From Chitinophaga eiseniae (lineage in GTDB: Bacteria > Bacteroidota > Bacteroidia > Chitinophagales > Chitinophagaceae): 64,000 bases of DNA. A program made the translations under genes and the position numbers. The DNA lies in contig NZ_JABAHZ010000005.1 in the NCBI RefSeq assembly GCF_012641265.1, positions 62,001-126,000 on the forward strand. The letters are read 5' to 3'. This document shows positions 1 to 9,122 of the stretch, one piece after another. Under the pieces are notes generated by a model. That model saw nothing but the letters and a program-made list of their open reading frames with translations, ran no database searches and was not told the origin of the DNA. Each line of letters opens with the position of its first letter. The stretch's first letter is position 1.

Positions 1-1
1 T

Positions 2-1432
2 ACTACGGCCCAGCTCACTATGAACGACGGCACCATACGGACCAAATATTACCCTACACCTATCCAGAAAATTAATATAGACGCCACCGTTACCAACACC
101 ACCGGTACCCTCCAGTCGATGAAGGTAAACCTGAAGCCAGTGGGCTTTGAATTCGAAGGACAGCCCTTTGTATTGAAAGCAGACCTTAACAACTTTGATA
201 ACCTCCGCTATAATATTACCTCCAACGGCGTGATCAACCTGGGCGCCATCTACAAAGTATTTGCCCTGCAAGGCTACGATGTGAAAGGCTTCATTGCCAC
301 CAACCTGGCACTCAGCGGTACCCAGGCCGATGCTATCGCCGGACGTTACAATAAACTCAATAACCGGGGTACGCTCACGGTAAAGGATATTGTACTCACC
401 ACTTCCCTGCTCCCCCTGCCCTGCCGCATCAGCAACGGCGTTTTCCGGTTCGACCAGGACAAAATGTGGTTCGATACCTTCGTGGCCAATTATGGTAAAT
501 CAAAGCTGACCATGAACGGCTTCTTAAGTAACGTGATTGGTTATGCCACCCAACCGAATCAAACCCTGCATGGCACGTTCGACTTTAAAAGCAATTATAT
601 ACTGGTAGATGAACTGATGACCAACGCCACGGAGCCTGCCGCCGCAACGCCTAAAGCCGCGTCCTCCGGTTCCGGCGTTATCCGGCTGCCAACTAACCTG
701 GCGCTCACCCTCAACGCCACCGCAGCGAAGATCCGCTTTAAAGGCATGGACATCGACAGCTTCCATGGCCAGGTAGTGCTGGACAGCGGCAAGGTGTTGA
801 TGAATAAAACCGGCTTTAATATTATTGGCGCTCCCGTGGAAATGGATGCTACCTACACCTGCATCCAACCCCAGCGGGCCGCATTCGACTACCATATCAG
901 TGCAAAAGAATTCGATATCAGGCGCGCCTATAATGAAATAAAGATCTTTCACGACATGGCCAGTTCGGCAGCCAGCGCCAGCGGCATCGTAGGAATAGAC
1001 TATCACCTCAATGGTAAGCTGGATGGTAACATGAATCCAATTTACCCCTCCCTGAAAGGAGGCGGCGTGCTGTCGGTGAAAAAAATAAAACTGAAAGGAT
1101 TTAAACTGATGAATGCCGTGAGCCAGTCCACCGGCAAATCAGACATCAAAGATCCCGATGTATCCAAAGTCGATATTAAATCCAGCATCAGCAATAATAT
1201 TATTACCATAGAGAGAACCAAACTCCGTATTGCCGGCTTCCGGCCGCGTTTTGAGGGACAGGTGAGCATGGACGGACAACTCAATCTGAAAGGACGTGTA
1301 GGACTGCCTCCATTTGGTATTATCGGTATTCCGTTTAATGTTACCGGTACGCAAAGCAATCCCAAAGTACAGCTACGGCGGGGTAGCGATAATAAACTGG
1401 AAGAAACAACGGAATCGGAAGAGGATAACTAA
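2..1432 (+). CDS. AsmA-like C-terminal region protein (5' partial)
   Basis: The reading frame is open to the left edge, so this is the C-terminal part (about 476 residues) of a longer protein. It has the pattern of AsmA-family C-terminal regions: alternating beta-strand repeats, a stretch around residues 120-190 of the visible part describing a small-molecule-free beta-groove, and a final GxxNLKGRVGLPPFGIIGIPF-like segment. AsmA-like proteins are long periplasm-spanning bridges implicated in lipid transport to, or assembly of, the outer membrane. The acidic tail (EETTESEEDN) is cytoplasm- or periplasm-exposed low complexity. The Met at position 20 is internal and should not be taken as the start. 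Confidence 0.8.
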   Translation, partial: TTAQLTMNDGTIRTKYYPTPIQKINIDATVTNTTGTLQSMKVNLKPVGFEFEGQPFVLKADLNNFDNLRYNITSNGVINLGAIYKVFALQGYDVKGFIATNLALSGTQADAIAGRYNKLNNRGTLTVKDIVLTTSLLPLPCRISNGVFRFDQDKMWFDTFVANYGKSKLTMNGFLSNVIGYATQPNQTLHGTFDFKSNYILVDELMTNATEPAAATPKAASSGSGVIRLPTNLALTLNATAAKIRFKGMDIDSFHGQVVLDSGKVLMNKTGFNIIGAPVEMDATYTCIQPQRAAFDYHISAKEFDIRRAYNEIKIFHDMASSAASASGIVGIDYHLNGKLDGNMNPIYPSLKGGGVLSVKKIKLKGFKLMNAVSQSTGKSDIKDPDVSKVDIKSSISNNIITIERTKLRIAGFRPRFEGQVSMDGQLNLKGRVGLPPFGIIGIPFNVTGTQSNPKVQLRRGSDNKLEETTESEEDN

Positions 1433-1646
1433 AGATATCCGCTGTTTTCATCTTCAGCGTTTTAAAGTAGTTACTAAAACTAGCTCTCAATCCTTTATCA
1501 TGAAAGGTTTAGCGTCACATTTTAGTGCTATTTTTTGCGCCCTCTTCTGAAAGCCGCCGTAAAACTTCTAACTTGCGCTTCGTATAGTCGTTCGAGATAT
1601 TTACCTATAAACTGTAATACATTTTCAAATCCCTAAATCTATCATT

Positions 1647-2237
1647 TTGAAAAAATTATTTTTGTTAGCCGCAGCCTGTGTTGCCGGAGTTAATTCCTAT
1701 TCCCAAAGTTTTATGCATGGCGCGGGTGTGGTTGCTTTTGTACAAACATCAGCCAAGTCTGATGCTTTTGCGGTGGGCGGTCTTACTTATTCTCCCCGTT
1801 TTAACTTTATGGAGCAAGACAATATGTCTTTATCCCTGGGTATCCCCCTCAGTATAGGATTGGGTGGCAGCTACAATAGCAGCTATGGTTCCTATAGTGG
1901 AGAGAGCAATAATCTCAGTTTTATATTTAACGCTCCACTGGTATTTAATGCCAACTTCGGACGTGGGTCCAGCCGGGAAGCCGATGGCCGTTTTGGATTC
2001 TTTGTAGGCGCAGGCTACGGCTTTCACTATAGCAGCCGCAATCAGGATTATCATGACAGTGTGTTAGGCGACTATTCCGCCAGTGCCAAATCCAGTACTA
2101 ATGGACCAATGGCCAATACAGGCTTTCGTATAGGCGTTGGCAAGGTACATAACATTGAGGTAAAACTGAGTTACATGAAAGGGTTGAGTGATGACAAACC
2201 TAATGTATTCAGCATCGGCTCGCTCTTTAATTTCTAA
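1647..2237 (+). CDS. Secreted outer-membrane beta-barrel-like protein
   Basis: A 196-residue protein with an N-terminal signal peptide (MKKLFLLAAACVAGVNSYSQ, cleavage probably after the SYSQ region). The remainder is rich in Gly, Ser, Asn and aromatic residues with alternating hydrophobic strands and ends in Phe (SIGSLFNF), as outer-membrane barrels of Bacteroidota often do. The start codon is TTG (bases 1647-1649), chosen because it begins exactly at the MKK signal sequence. Another secreted-protein gene follows 39 bases downstream on the same strand. No enzymatic motif is seen; the role is unknown, probably a small porin-like or structural barrel. Confidence 0.7.
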   Translation: MKKLFLLAAACVAGVNSYSQSFMHGAGVVAFVQTSAKSDAFAVGGLTYSPRFNFMEQDNMSLSLGIPLSIGLGGSYNSSYGSYSGESNNLSFIFNAPLVFNANFGRGSSREADGRFGFFVGAGYGFHYSSRNQDYHDSVLGDYSASAKSSTNGPMANTGFRIGVGKVHNIEVKLSYMKGLSDDKPNVFSIGSLFNF

Positions 2238-2276
2238 TGATCCCTTTTTCTAAATTTTCATTTTAGCTTTTACTGT

Positions 2277-2864
2277 ATGAAAAAATTGTTTGCCCTGATC
2301 CTGTTGGCAGGATCCTTCGTTGTGAGTAATAAATCGCAATCACAGGATATCGTTAAAGGTAACCTGGAGTTTCTGAAAGATGTTAAAGAAATACAGGTAG
2401 CGTACGTGTATGAAAATATAACCGTTGGTAAAGATGGTAAAGAAGCTACCTATATTAAAAGAAAAAAGGCAGAGAAAGATGCCAAAACACCTGGTTCAGG
2501 AGATGAATGGGAAAAAAGCTGGATCAACGACAGAACAGCCCATTATCAGCCTAAATTTAATGAGACTTTCACCAAATTTTCCAAAAGAACAATCAGCGAA
2601 GATACTGCGACTAAATACCTGATGGAAGTCCACACTAAATTTATTGAGGTAGGATATAACGTCGGTATAACATCTGCCAAAGCAGCTGTCAATCTCGAAA
2701 TTTATATCTATGATGTTGCCAATAAATCCAAGGTGCTTTGCAAAATCATGTTAAATGATATGAGCGGCGGTAAAGGCCAGTTTGCTACCGGTCCACGTAT
2801 CGGCGACGCTTACGCTAAAGCCGGTAAAGTACTTGGTAAACTGGTGGCTAAAAAAGCGAAGTAG
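2277..2864 (+). CDS. Secreted protein of unknown function
   Basis: A 195-residue protein with a typical signal peptide (MKKLFALILLAGSFVVSNKSQSQ) and a Lys-rich mature part. It lacks a lipobox cysteine, so it is probably periplasmic or released. The central part is predicted alpha/beta with conserved-looking stretches such as VNLEIYIYDV and the closing region GPRIGDAYAKAGKVLGKLVAKKAK-like basic tail. I do not recognise the family. It lies in the same direction as the barrel-like gene 39 bases upstream, so the two may be co-transcribed, and a strong hairpin follows about 50 bases downstream. Confidence 0.65.
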   Translation: MKKLFALILLAGSFVVSNKSQSQDIVKGNLEFLKDVKEIQVAYVYENITVGKDGKEATYIKRKKAEKDAKTPGSGDEWEKSWINDRTAHYQPKFNETFTKFSKRTISEDTATKYLMEVHTKFIEVGYNVGITSAKAAVNLEIYIYDVANKSKVLCKIMLNDMSGGKGQFATGPRIGDAYAKAGKVLGKLVAKKAK

Positions 2865-2914
2865 TTGGACACTGATTTTTAATCCTTTAACGGAAGATAT
2901 CCCGTAGACTATAA

Positions 2915-2958
2915 AAAGACGAGGCTGTATTTCAACATTGAAATACAGCCTCGTCTTT
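2915..2958. terminator. Bidirectional intrinsic terminator
   Basis: A perfect 21-bp inverted repeat (arms 2915-2935 and 2938-2958) with a tiny central loop. The arms begin with AAAGACGAGGCTG and end in CAGCCTCGTCTTT, so a T-run follows the GC-rich part on either strand. It sits between convergent genes: the secreted protein ending at 2864 (+) and the sigma factor ending at 2968 (-). Confidence 0.9.
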
Positions 2959-2967
2959 TATCCAACC

Positions 2968-4218
2968 TTAGCAGCGCTTCTCGTGGAGCCGCTGTATTGC
3001 GCTCAACAGCGTTTTCTTTTCCGCCGCCGACTTCGTTAGCCGTATGGCTTGCTGATAACTGGCAATAGCCTTATGTATGTCGGTAGTTGCCCATAAATAG
3101 GCCAACAGGGAATGATAATAGCTGTTGTCGTGCAGCTGCAATTTTTCTGCTTCCTTAATACCTGCTTCTGAACCATACACTTTGGCAAAAGCGAAGGTTC
3201 GGTTCAGCGCCGTCACTGGCGAATACTCCATCAGGATCAACTGGTTGTAAAGATGTAAAATATGTTCCCATTTATGCTGATCGGTAGGTGTAGTATGCCA
3301 GTAGGCGATGCCGGCTTCCAGGTGGTATTTGGATACTTCGTCGCCGGTGCAGGCATTCACCAGGTAGTAGTTGCCTTTATCAATTAGTTCCTGGCTCCAG
3401 AGGTACTTGTCTTGCTGCTCGAAAAGAATGGTATCCCCGGCCTCGTTAGCCCTGGCATCGAGGCGGGAGCTCTGGAAACACATCAGCGCCAGCAGCGCGT
3501 TGGCATGGGTAGTATTGGTAAGCGGATTTTCTGTGAGGATGAGTCCCAGTCGCAATGCTTCTGAACAGAGATCTTTCCGGATCAGCTGATCTCCGGACAC
3601 AGAAAAATAGCCTTCGTTAAACAGGAGGTAAATGGTTCTTAAAACGGTATCCAGTCTTTCAGCAATAGCAGCGGGTTCCAGCTGTTTCACCTGGAAATGG
3701 TCTTTACGGAGATTGGCCCTGGCGCGCAGTAACCGCTTTTTGATCGTTTCTGTTTTGGTGAGAAAGGCGGCGGCAATTTCCGCTACGCTGAATCCGCAGA
3801 GCACCTGCAGGGCCAGGCAGATCTGTGCTGCCGGGGCGTTGCTGGGATTACAAACCGCAAAGATCATGGCCAGCTGGCTGTCGTTGATCATCTGCGGGGT
3901 AAAGTCCGGCTCCTCGAAGGTTAGTTGTTCACGGGGCTTTACCGCATCTTTTATCTGTGTTTCAAAAACCGCCTGCCGGCGGAGATAGTCTTTGGTTTTG
4001 TTCTTTGCCACCGTGTACAACCAGGCGGTAGGGTTCTCCGGAATGCCCTTTTTCCCCCATGATTCCATGGCTTTCAGGAATGTCTCACTGGCAATATCCT
4101 CGGCTGTTTCAATATGCTGCAGCCCAAAATGACGGCACAATACGGCCGTCATTTTGGTATACTCCACCCTGAACAGGTGAGGCAATAGCTCACGGGGAGA
4201 AGCTGCAGGATCAGTCAT
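2968..4218 (-). CDS. ECF sigma factor with C-terminal DUF6596/TPR-like extension (ECF42-like)
   Basis: A 416-residue sigma factor. Residues 10-85 hold sigma region 2 (HIETAEDIASETFLKAMESW, followed by NPTAWLYTVAKNKTKDYLRR) and residues 130-180 hold region 4 (LQVLCGFSVAEIAAAFLTK, then TIKKRLLRARANLR). The remaining 230 or so residues form the helical, TPR-like extension known from ECF42-type sigma factors. In that family the extension, rather than a classical anti-sigma factor, is needed for activity, and the gene neighbours a YCII/DGPF protein. That is exactly what is seen here, with the DGPF gene ending 12 bases upstream of this start. The two genes probably form one transcript. Confidence 0.9.
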   Translation of the reverse strand: MTDPAASPRELLPHLFRVEYTKMTAVLCRHFGLQHIETAEDIASETFLKAMESWGKKGIPENPTAWLYTVAKNKTKDYLRRQAVFETQIKDAVKPREQLTFEEPDFTPQMINDSQLAMIFAVCNPSNAPAAQICLALQVLCGFSVAEIAAAFLTKTETIKKRLLRARANLRKDHFQVKQLEPAAIAERLDTVLRTIYLLFNEGYFSVSGDQLIRKDLCSEALRLGLILTENPLTNTTHANALLALMCFQSSRLDARANEAGDTILFEQQDKYLWSQELIDKGNYYLVNACTGDEVSKYHLEAGIAYWHTTPTDQHKWEHILHLYNQLILMEYSPVTALNRTFAFAKVYGSEAGIKEAEKLQLHDNSYYHSLLAYLWATTDIHKAIASYQQAIRLTKSAAEKKTLLSAIQRLHEKRC

Positions 4219-4230
4219 CAGCTGCTGGTT

Positions 4231-4566
4231 TTAATCACGTTTCATGATTTCCCGTACTTCTATGTTGCCGCCCAGCTTAAAGATGGGATTCGCTTTGGCC
4301 ATTTCTACCGCCTCTTCGATGGTGTCGGTCTTTACAATAATATACCCGCTCACAAACTCCTTAATTTCTGTGTAAGGGCCGTCTGTTACTACATTATCAG
4401 GTCTTACCGTTTTGGCGCTTACAGGCGACAAAGTGTTGCCTTTGTCTACCAGTTTATTTTGTGCAGCAATGCCGGCCAGCCAGTTCATCCTTTCCTGCAT
4501 TTGTTCTGCGGAGGGTTTTTCCTGGGATTGATTACTCAGCCGGAAGATCAATACAAACTCTTTCAT
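4231..4566 (-). CDS. YCII-related (DGPF domain) protein
   Basis: A 111-residue cytosolic protein with the ferredoxin-like YCII/DGPF fold. The signature VTDGPYTEIKEFVSGYIIV lies around residues 60-80. DGPF proteins are the conserved partners of ECF42-type sigma factors and are thought to be small enzymes or sensors; their substrate is not established. The gene lies immediately upstream of the sigma factor on the same strand with a 12-base gap, supporting a two-gene operon. Confidence 0.88.
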   Translation of the reverse strand: MKEFVLIFRLSNQSQEKPSAEQMQERMNWLAGIAAQNKLVDKGNTLSPVSAKTVRPDNVVTDGPYTEIKEFVSGYIIVKTDTIEEAVEMAKANPIFKLGGNIEVREIMKRD

Positions 4567-4689
4567 GGTTTATCAGTTTTGTTTTCATCCAGATGACGAA
4601 TGAAACTTCCCCGGGGGGACAAATAAAGTTAATTTTTTTTCGGAGATGTGTGCGCTGCTGCTTTTACCCGGTATATTCGAAATAATGAA

Positions 4690-5112
4690 TTAAATTAATT
4701 TCCTTAATGCTTTCATTGCAGCACGCAGCCTGCTCTTAACTGTTCCTAGCGGAATCCCCAGTTTTCCTGCTAATTCTTCCTGCCTATATCCTTCAAAATA
4801 AACCAGACCCACCACTTCTTTATGCTCTTTCTTTAGCCTTGCAGTCAGTTTACGAAGCCCAAACTCCACCTGGTTGGTATCTCCCAACAGGTGTTTATGC
4901 ACATCAGACAGAGGTTCATTCAACCGGCTATTGCTAAAGTGCTTACTTCGGATTATATCCAGCGAGGTATTCCAGGCAATTTTCTTGGTCCACCAGAGCA
5001 AGTTGCCTTTATCCGGGTCGTATTTATTTATATGTTGCCATATCTTCATAAAAACTTCCTGCAAAGCATCGGCCGCCAGCGCCTCATTCCGTAGTATCAG
5101 AAACGACCGATA
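4690..5112 (-). pseudogene. 5'-truncated ECF sigma factor
   Basis: The frame encodes sigma region 2 from its middle (LRNEALAADALQEVFMKIW) followed by the NLLWWTKKIAWNTSLDIIRS segment, then a complete region 4 (GYRQEELAGKLGIPLGTVKS). Homology-like sequence continues upstream of the TTG at 5062-5064 as far as a TGA at 5113-5115, but the N-terminal 25-35 residues expected of an ECF sigma (region 1.2/2.1) are absent and I could not find them in another frame upstream. No ATG precedes the conserved part. This is most simply a gene that lost its 5' end; a short product from TTG is possible but would lack half of the core-binding region. Confidence 0.7.
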
Positions 5113-5115
5113 TCA

Positions 5116-5489
5116 GCTCCAATAAGCTATCTGCCTTCAATTCCTCACGTACATGCATAAACGCCGGATGCAGGTACGCTGACAAAAGACGAACAGCCGG
5201 AAACAGTCACCCATTTCTAATCCTCAAATAACACCATTAGTTCAGGTGTATTCTCATAAGCCTGTTACTCAATGGCAAGCCCTCAACCTTTGGGCTTTTT
5301 TCTATAAATAGTGGAATTTCATAATTTATTTTTCCACGCTTTTAGTGATCCCCCTGCTTAACTTTACTATTGTATTTCAATTAGCTGACTCTCATTTGTG
5401 GTGCAACGGCGAAGTTTAGCAGCGAAAAAATCTTCCATTCGGAAGGTTTTTAAAAAAATTTATGCCCGATAGCTGAACCCAGCCAAGGA
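5116..5489. other. AT-rich intergenic stretch, nothing recognised
   Basis: About 370 bases between the sigma remnant and the next gene. One frame on the minus strand reads a protein-like stretch (AYLHPAFMHVREELKADS) just before the sigma remnant, but it ends after about 40 codons and has no visible start. No tRNA, terminator or repeat was seen. Confidence 0.4.
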
Positions 5490-6302
5490 TCAACTATTGC
5501 CCGGTGTTCTCGTAACAAACAATTCATGCAGCCTACCAACCCTATGCAGGTATGTGCCATTCAAAGCCATACTAAATACACTTAAAGTCTGGAATTCGCA
5601 ATTATCTCTTTCACTAGTTTCATCAAACTCTCCAGATTGGCTAAGTTTTTTTAGAATGTTTCCATCCGCCCAAATAAAATTAATTTGCCGGGTTCGGATA
5701 TATTTTTCCACACCGGCCGTTTTTTCATAACTGGGATTACGCCTCAAAAAGTGAATATGCCGTTTTAAATCCTGTACCGCGTTATTCGTTTCGGGTTTAA
5801 TGTAAATGTTTTTAATGCGGTAAAGTATATTTCCGTTGTTTCCGGCTTCCATTCCAATAAAATCGGTATCTCCGGAATTGTATTCCGGAGGAAGGATTGA
5901 GAACAGCCCAACACCATTCATGAGAGAATATTTAAGACATAGCAATAGACCAATAAAGTCGCAAAGCTGCTCCTTCCTGCCATTAAAGTACATATTGAGA
6001 AACTCATCAAACATCTTCCGCTGCTTTCCTGACAGGGTTCCCCTTATAACAGTTATTCCCATTTCAAGCAAATTAAATATACGCATGGCATGGGGATTAT
6101 TAGCTGCAAACATTTTTATAACATCCTCAAACCGGAAATCTGCACATGGGAATTCTTTGTATGGCTTAGAATCGGCCACATGCCCCTTTAAAAAAGAAAA
6201 TCTGTTCCTTTTAAGTACGCCATACAGGAATGGATATTTCCGGCTGAATTCAGCCCCTTTTTGCTCATGCAAAGGAGCGGTTAGATCAAATGAAGGCCAC
6301 AT
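5490..6302 (-). CDS. Hypothetical protein
   Basis: A 270-residue protein with no signal peptide or membrane segment. It is rich in aromatic and basic residues, with a predicted helical N-terminal half (to about residue 125) and a basic mixed C-terminal half (RIKNIYIKPETNNAVQ, then RHIHFLRRNPSYEKT). I do not recognise the family and see no catalytic signature. It is in an AT-rich segment unlike the flanking GC-richer genes and precedes a calcium-binding repeat protein gene on the same strand, 78 bases upstream of it. Horizontal acquisition is plausible. Confidence 0.55.
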   Translation of the reverse strand: MWPSFDLTAPLHEQKGAEFSRKYPFLYGVLKRNRFSFLKGHVADSKPYKEFPCADFRFEDVIKMFAANNPHAMRIFNLLEMGITVIRGTLSGKQRKMFDEFLNMYFNGRKEQLCDFIGLLLCLKYSLMNGVGLFSILPPEYNSGDTDFIGMEAGNNGNILYRIKNIYIKPETNNAVQDLKRHIHFLRRNPSYEKTAGVEKYIRTRQINFIWADGNILKKLSQSGEFDETSERDNCEFQTLSVFSMALNGTYLHRVGRLHELFVTRTPGNS

Positions 6303-6379
6303 AGAAGTTTGGGTTAAAAACCACCAGCTGCATTACAAAGTATTTCGTGCAGCTGGTAGCATTGAAATTTCATTTTACC

Positions 6380-6730
6380 TTATCTGGGACAACCATGACT
6401 ATCCACGGGTGTTCCCCATGGTGTATTAGGGCAAAGGTCATAGGCATTCGGAACGCCATCACCATCGGTATCATCCGCGCTGGGATCCTGTGGCACAGGA
6501 CAACCATCAGGTCCAACCTGTACACCTGCTGGTGTATTGGGGCATTTGTCATCCGAATCTGTTACACCGTCGTTATCCGAATCTTTGTCTGCACTTATGA
6601 CTGAAGAAACCGTTTGATCCGGATGACCAGTGTTGCGATCGGTCTTGAAATTTGCAAAACTACTAAAGGTCAACAATGCTGCCAGGGCTACTAAAGGTAG
6701 TGCAATAGCGGTAATTTTTCTTGGGTCCAT
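6380..6730 (-). CDS. Small secreted thrombospondin type 3 repeat protein
   Basis: A 116-residue protein. Residues 1-27 form a signal peptide or anchor (ITAIALPLVALAALLTFSSF). Residues 48-115 hold two thrombospondin type 3 calcium-binding units, DSDNDGVTDSDDKCPNTP followed by GCP, and DTDGDGVPNAYDLCPNTP followed by HGCPR. These Asp-rich loops bind calcium and the Cys pairs probably form disulfides, so the mature protein should be periplasmic or extracellular. It is little more than the repeat units themselves. A larger lipoprotein with the same repeat type lies divergently at 7127. Confidence 0.75.
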   Translation of the reverse strand: MDPRKITAIALPLVALAALLTFSSFANFKTDRNTGHPDQTVSSVISADKDSDNDGVTDSDDKCPNTPAGVQVGPDGCPVPQDPSADDTDGDGVPNAYDLCPNTPWGTPVDSHGCPR

Positions 6731-7126
6731 AATGAATATTTATAGGTTATACAAAACACGTAAAAAGGAATAGTATACTACAAAGAGGGTTTTCTCTCTT
6801 ATGATTTTAATACCAGCAGCGCGTGTTTGCCAACGGCAGACGTACAATTAAAACATCATAGCTGCCCATTAAATTTACCCAATATAAATTAATAAAACTT
6901 ATTTAAAAAATCAATAGAAAGGCAGGCCCTAAAACATTCCTACTTACAAAAGTATTTATCAAAATTATCAAGATATACAAAAAATTATTCATGCACTGTC
7001 AATTATTTATATTCGCTATGAAGTTGCCCTGCCCCTCACAAACAAATTTAATTGCAGCATAAAAGAATCATCACCACTAAATCAATGTAGCCAATTATCA
7101 TTTGATAACCCATTACAATTTTTCTT
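6731..7126. other. AT-rich divergent intergenic region
   Basis: About 395 bases separating two divergent calcium-binding repeat genes, so it must hold promoters for both. It is strikingly AT-rich. I see no RNA gene, no clear inverted repeat and no exact TTTG/TAnnTTTG pair at proper spacing. Confidence 0.4.
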
Positions 7127-8437
7127 ATGAAAAAACACTTATTTCTTTCGCTAATTGCCGTCACACTAATTGCCATTTTCTATTTGGCATCCTGCCAAAA
7201 AGATGATAAGGTGCAATTGCAAAAACTGAACAACACAAAATCAGCCACAGGAAATTTTACTACTAAAGTTTACCCGGCGGATTATGACACAGTACACATC
7301 AGGGAGGCAGATTCTTTGTTCAATGTAGCTGTAGGTAAAGGACTTAGAACCGCGTTACAAAGCCGGTACCCGTTCATAATTCCACATTATAAATTTGCTA
7401 CCCTTTATTTCCTGTATGATTACCAGGTAGCCCTTTACATACCTATTGGTTTTGATCCTTCTACAGGAAGACTCCTGATGATGATTGCAATTAAGGAACG
7501 AGGATTTAAAAGAATGACATTTGAAGAATTTGAACCCAGTACTACCTGGCGTCAAACCAATTCAAATTACAATGCGCTAACGGGCATTGTCAGATACTTC
7601 AATGCCTCCGGCACGCCGATAAGGGCATTCAATATGCAAAATGGCGGGCCAACCAGCGAGATACCAGTTGGTGGCGGAACAGGACTTGCACCCATAAAAC
7701 ATACCTCAACTGCCGGTGAATTGGAGAAAAACCAGGTAATTGCATTCAACGGTCCCGGAGGTCCAGAAGATGACGATGATGGAGATGGTATCATGAACAA
7801 GGACGATAAATGCCCTAATACACCCCAAAACGTATGGGTAGATCCAAAAGGCTGTACCCTTGTCATGGACATTGATGAGGTAACCATTACTTTCGATCCA
7901 CCGCCATCAGGCACATTTATAGGTGGATTTGTGGGTGTTAACTCCATATATGGTGGCGATCCAAATGGCGGCGGTTCAGAAGTATCAAATTTCCCTAGCT
8001 TTACACCTGATTATGGACCTAATAGAGGCTCTTTAGGCATTTTGTGTGGCGACTACCCATCTACACCAACTGGCAATGGCAGAACCGCACAGATTCAAAA
8101 TCTAGGTGCAAATTATGTTCTACTTGGATCTAATTTACCACCCATCCAGGTACGCTTTGGAATTGCCTGCATTGAGGTTGCAAACTCAAATGCAGTAAGA
8201 ACCTCGCAAATATTAGTTGATGCGTTTAATTGGGCAGCCAATGAAGTGCTCATGGAACTTAATGGAGGAACCATTGCCCCAACCGCTACCGCACTAAAAA
8301 TTGCATTAAAAGAGGCTTATATTGGGTATCTTAATATTTATGCTTTCGGAAGCTCCTTTTCAGAAGGACAATGTTTAGGGAACATTCCACCAACAATTGC
8401 AAAATATCATAACCAAGTCACAGGAAACTGTGAGTAA
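7127..8437 (+). CDS. Lipoprotein with thrombospondin type 3 repeat
   Basis: A 436-residue lipoprotein: signal peptide with lipobox LASC at residues 20-23. Residues 24-200 form an N-terminal domain of unknown type. Residues 213-240 contain one calcium-binding unit (DDDDGDGIMNKDDKCPNTP then KGCTL). The last 190 residues form a separate domain rich in Gly and Asn with four Cys (ILCGDYPS, IACIEV, EGQCLG and the final NCE). I do not recognise the N- or C-terminal domains. It is followed after 9 bases by a small cytosolic protein gene, an arrangement seen for surface effectors and their cognate immunity or chaperone proteins; that reading is inference only. Confidence 0.65.
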   Translation: MKKHLFLSLIAVTLIAIFYLASCQKDDKVQLQKLNNTKSATGNFTTKVYPADYDTVHIREADSLFNVAVGKGLRTALQSRYPFIIPHYKFATLYFLYDYQVALYIPIGFDPSTGRLLMMIAIKERGFKRMTFEEFEPSTTWRQTNSNYNALTGIVRYFNASGTPIRAFNMQNGGPTSEIPVGGGTGLAPIKHTSTAGELEKNQVIAFNGPGGPEDDDDGDGIMNKDDKCPNTPQNVWVDPKGCTLVMDIDEVTITFDPPPSGTFIGGFVGVNSIYGGDPNGGGSEVSNFPSFTPDYGPNRGSLGILCGDYPSTPTGNGRTAQIQNLGANYVLLGSNLPPIQVRFGIACIEVANSNAVRTSQILVDAFNWAANEVLMELNGGTIAPTATALKIALKEAYIGYLNIYAFGSSFSEGQCLGNIPPTIAKYHNQVTGNCE

Positions 8438-8446
8438 CTAAATTTT

Positions 8447-9091
8447 ATGAAAGATACTGCATTTGATCTTCTCAGTTATATTCAGAAATATTACCCAATA
8501 GGGATGCCGGAATATTATGCGCAACCAAGGATAGTTCCACTGCAAAGGGATACCATTATTGAAAGCAAACTGGGCAATACGGACACTATGGAAGCATCCA
8601 ATTGGACTTCCCTTGTAAAAGAGATTTCCAAACCTGATTACGCCATACAGGATTTTTACTTTAATCAAAGCCCAAGCTACTCTTTAAACATACTGTTGGA
8701 CTACCGGGACAGTCAACAAAATTTGCAGCATCAACGGAAAATAATTTTAAACATTTCCCTTCTTTGCCCATATTTTACGGTGTTTTTATTAGATACCTAC
8801 AGCTTTGACCATTTAAAACCAATGAACCGGCATTTAATACCAACCTTTAGGTTGGCCCACACGGGAACAGGTGAAAACGGAGAACAAGGTTCGACCTTTA
8901 TGAAGGACGTTAAAGAAGCGGTAATGAGGCATTTTAACGATTACCAATTTGTCGCCCACGATATTTTGTTAAAAAGGCAGGTGTCTGGTACTTTACAATT
9001 AGGTGGCCAACCACAACCCGGGCCATACCCAATCTACTCTTATTTGTTTGATGAATTTTTTCAATTAAAAAACCTGGCGGTACTTCCATAA
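8447..9091 (+). CDS. Hypothetical cytosolic protein paired with the upstream lipoprotein
   Basis: A 214-residue protein with no signal peptide or membrane segment, mildly acidic at the N-terminus and rich in Tyr and Phe. It begins 9 bases after the lipoprotein stop, so the two are almost certainly co-transcribed and possibly translationally coupled. No known motif is visible. Its size, solubility and position fit an immunity or accessory protein to the lipoprotein, but nothing in its sequence proves this. A terminator-like hairpin follows at about 9123. Confidence 0.6.
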   Translation: MKDTAFDLLSYIQKYYPIGMPEYYAQPRIVPLQRDTIIESKLGNTDTMEASNWTSLVKEISKPDYAIQDFYFNQSPSYSLNILLDYRDSQQNLQHQRKIILNISLLCPYFTVFLLDTYSFDHLKPMNRHLIPTFRLAHTGTGENGEQGSTFMKDVKEAVMRHFNDYQFVAHDILLKRQVSGTLQLGGQPQPGPYPIYSYLFDEFFQLKNLAVLP

Positions 9092-9122
9092 ACAACAACT
9101 TTAGCATTCTTATATCAAAGTG

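Noticed and set aside
20-1432. Start of the first gene at the Met at base 20
   Set aside because: The frame is open to the window edge and the protein has no signal peptide there, so that Met is internal.
5116-5240. Frameshifted N-terminus for the truncated sigma factor
   Set aside because: Both other minus-strand frames upstream were read; neither gives the sigma region 2.1 pattern, so truncation is preferred over a simple frameshift.
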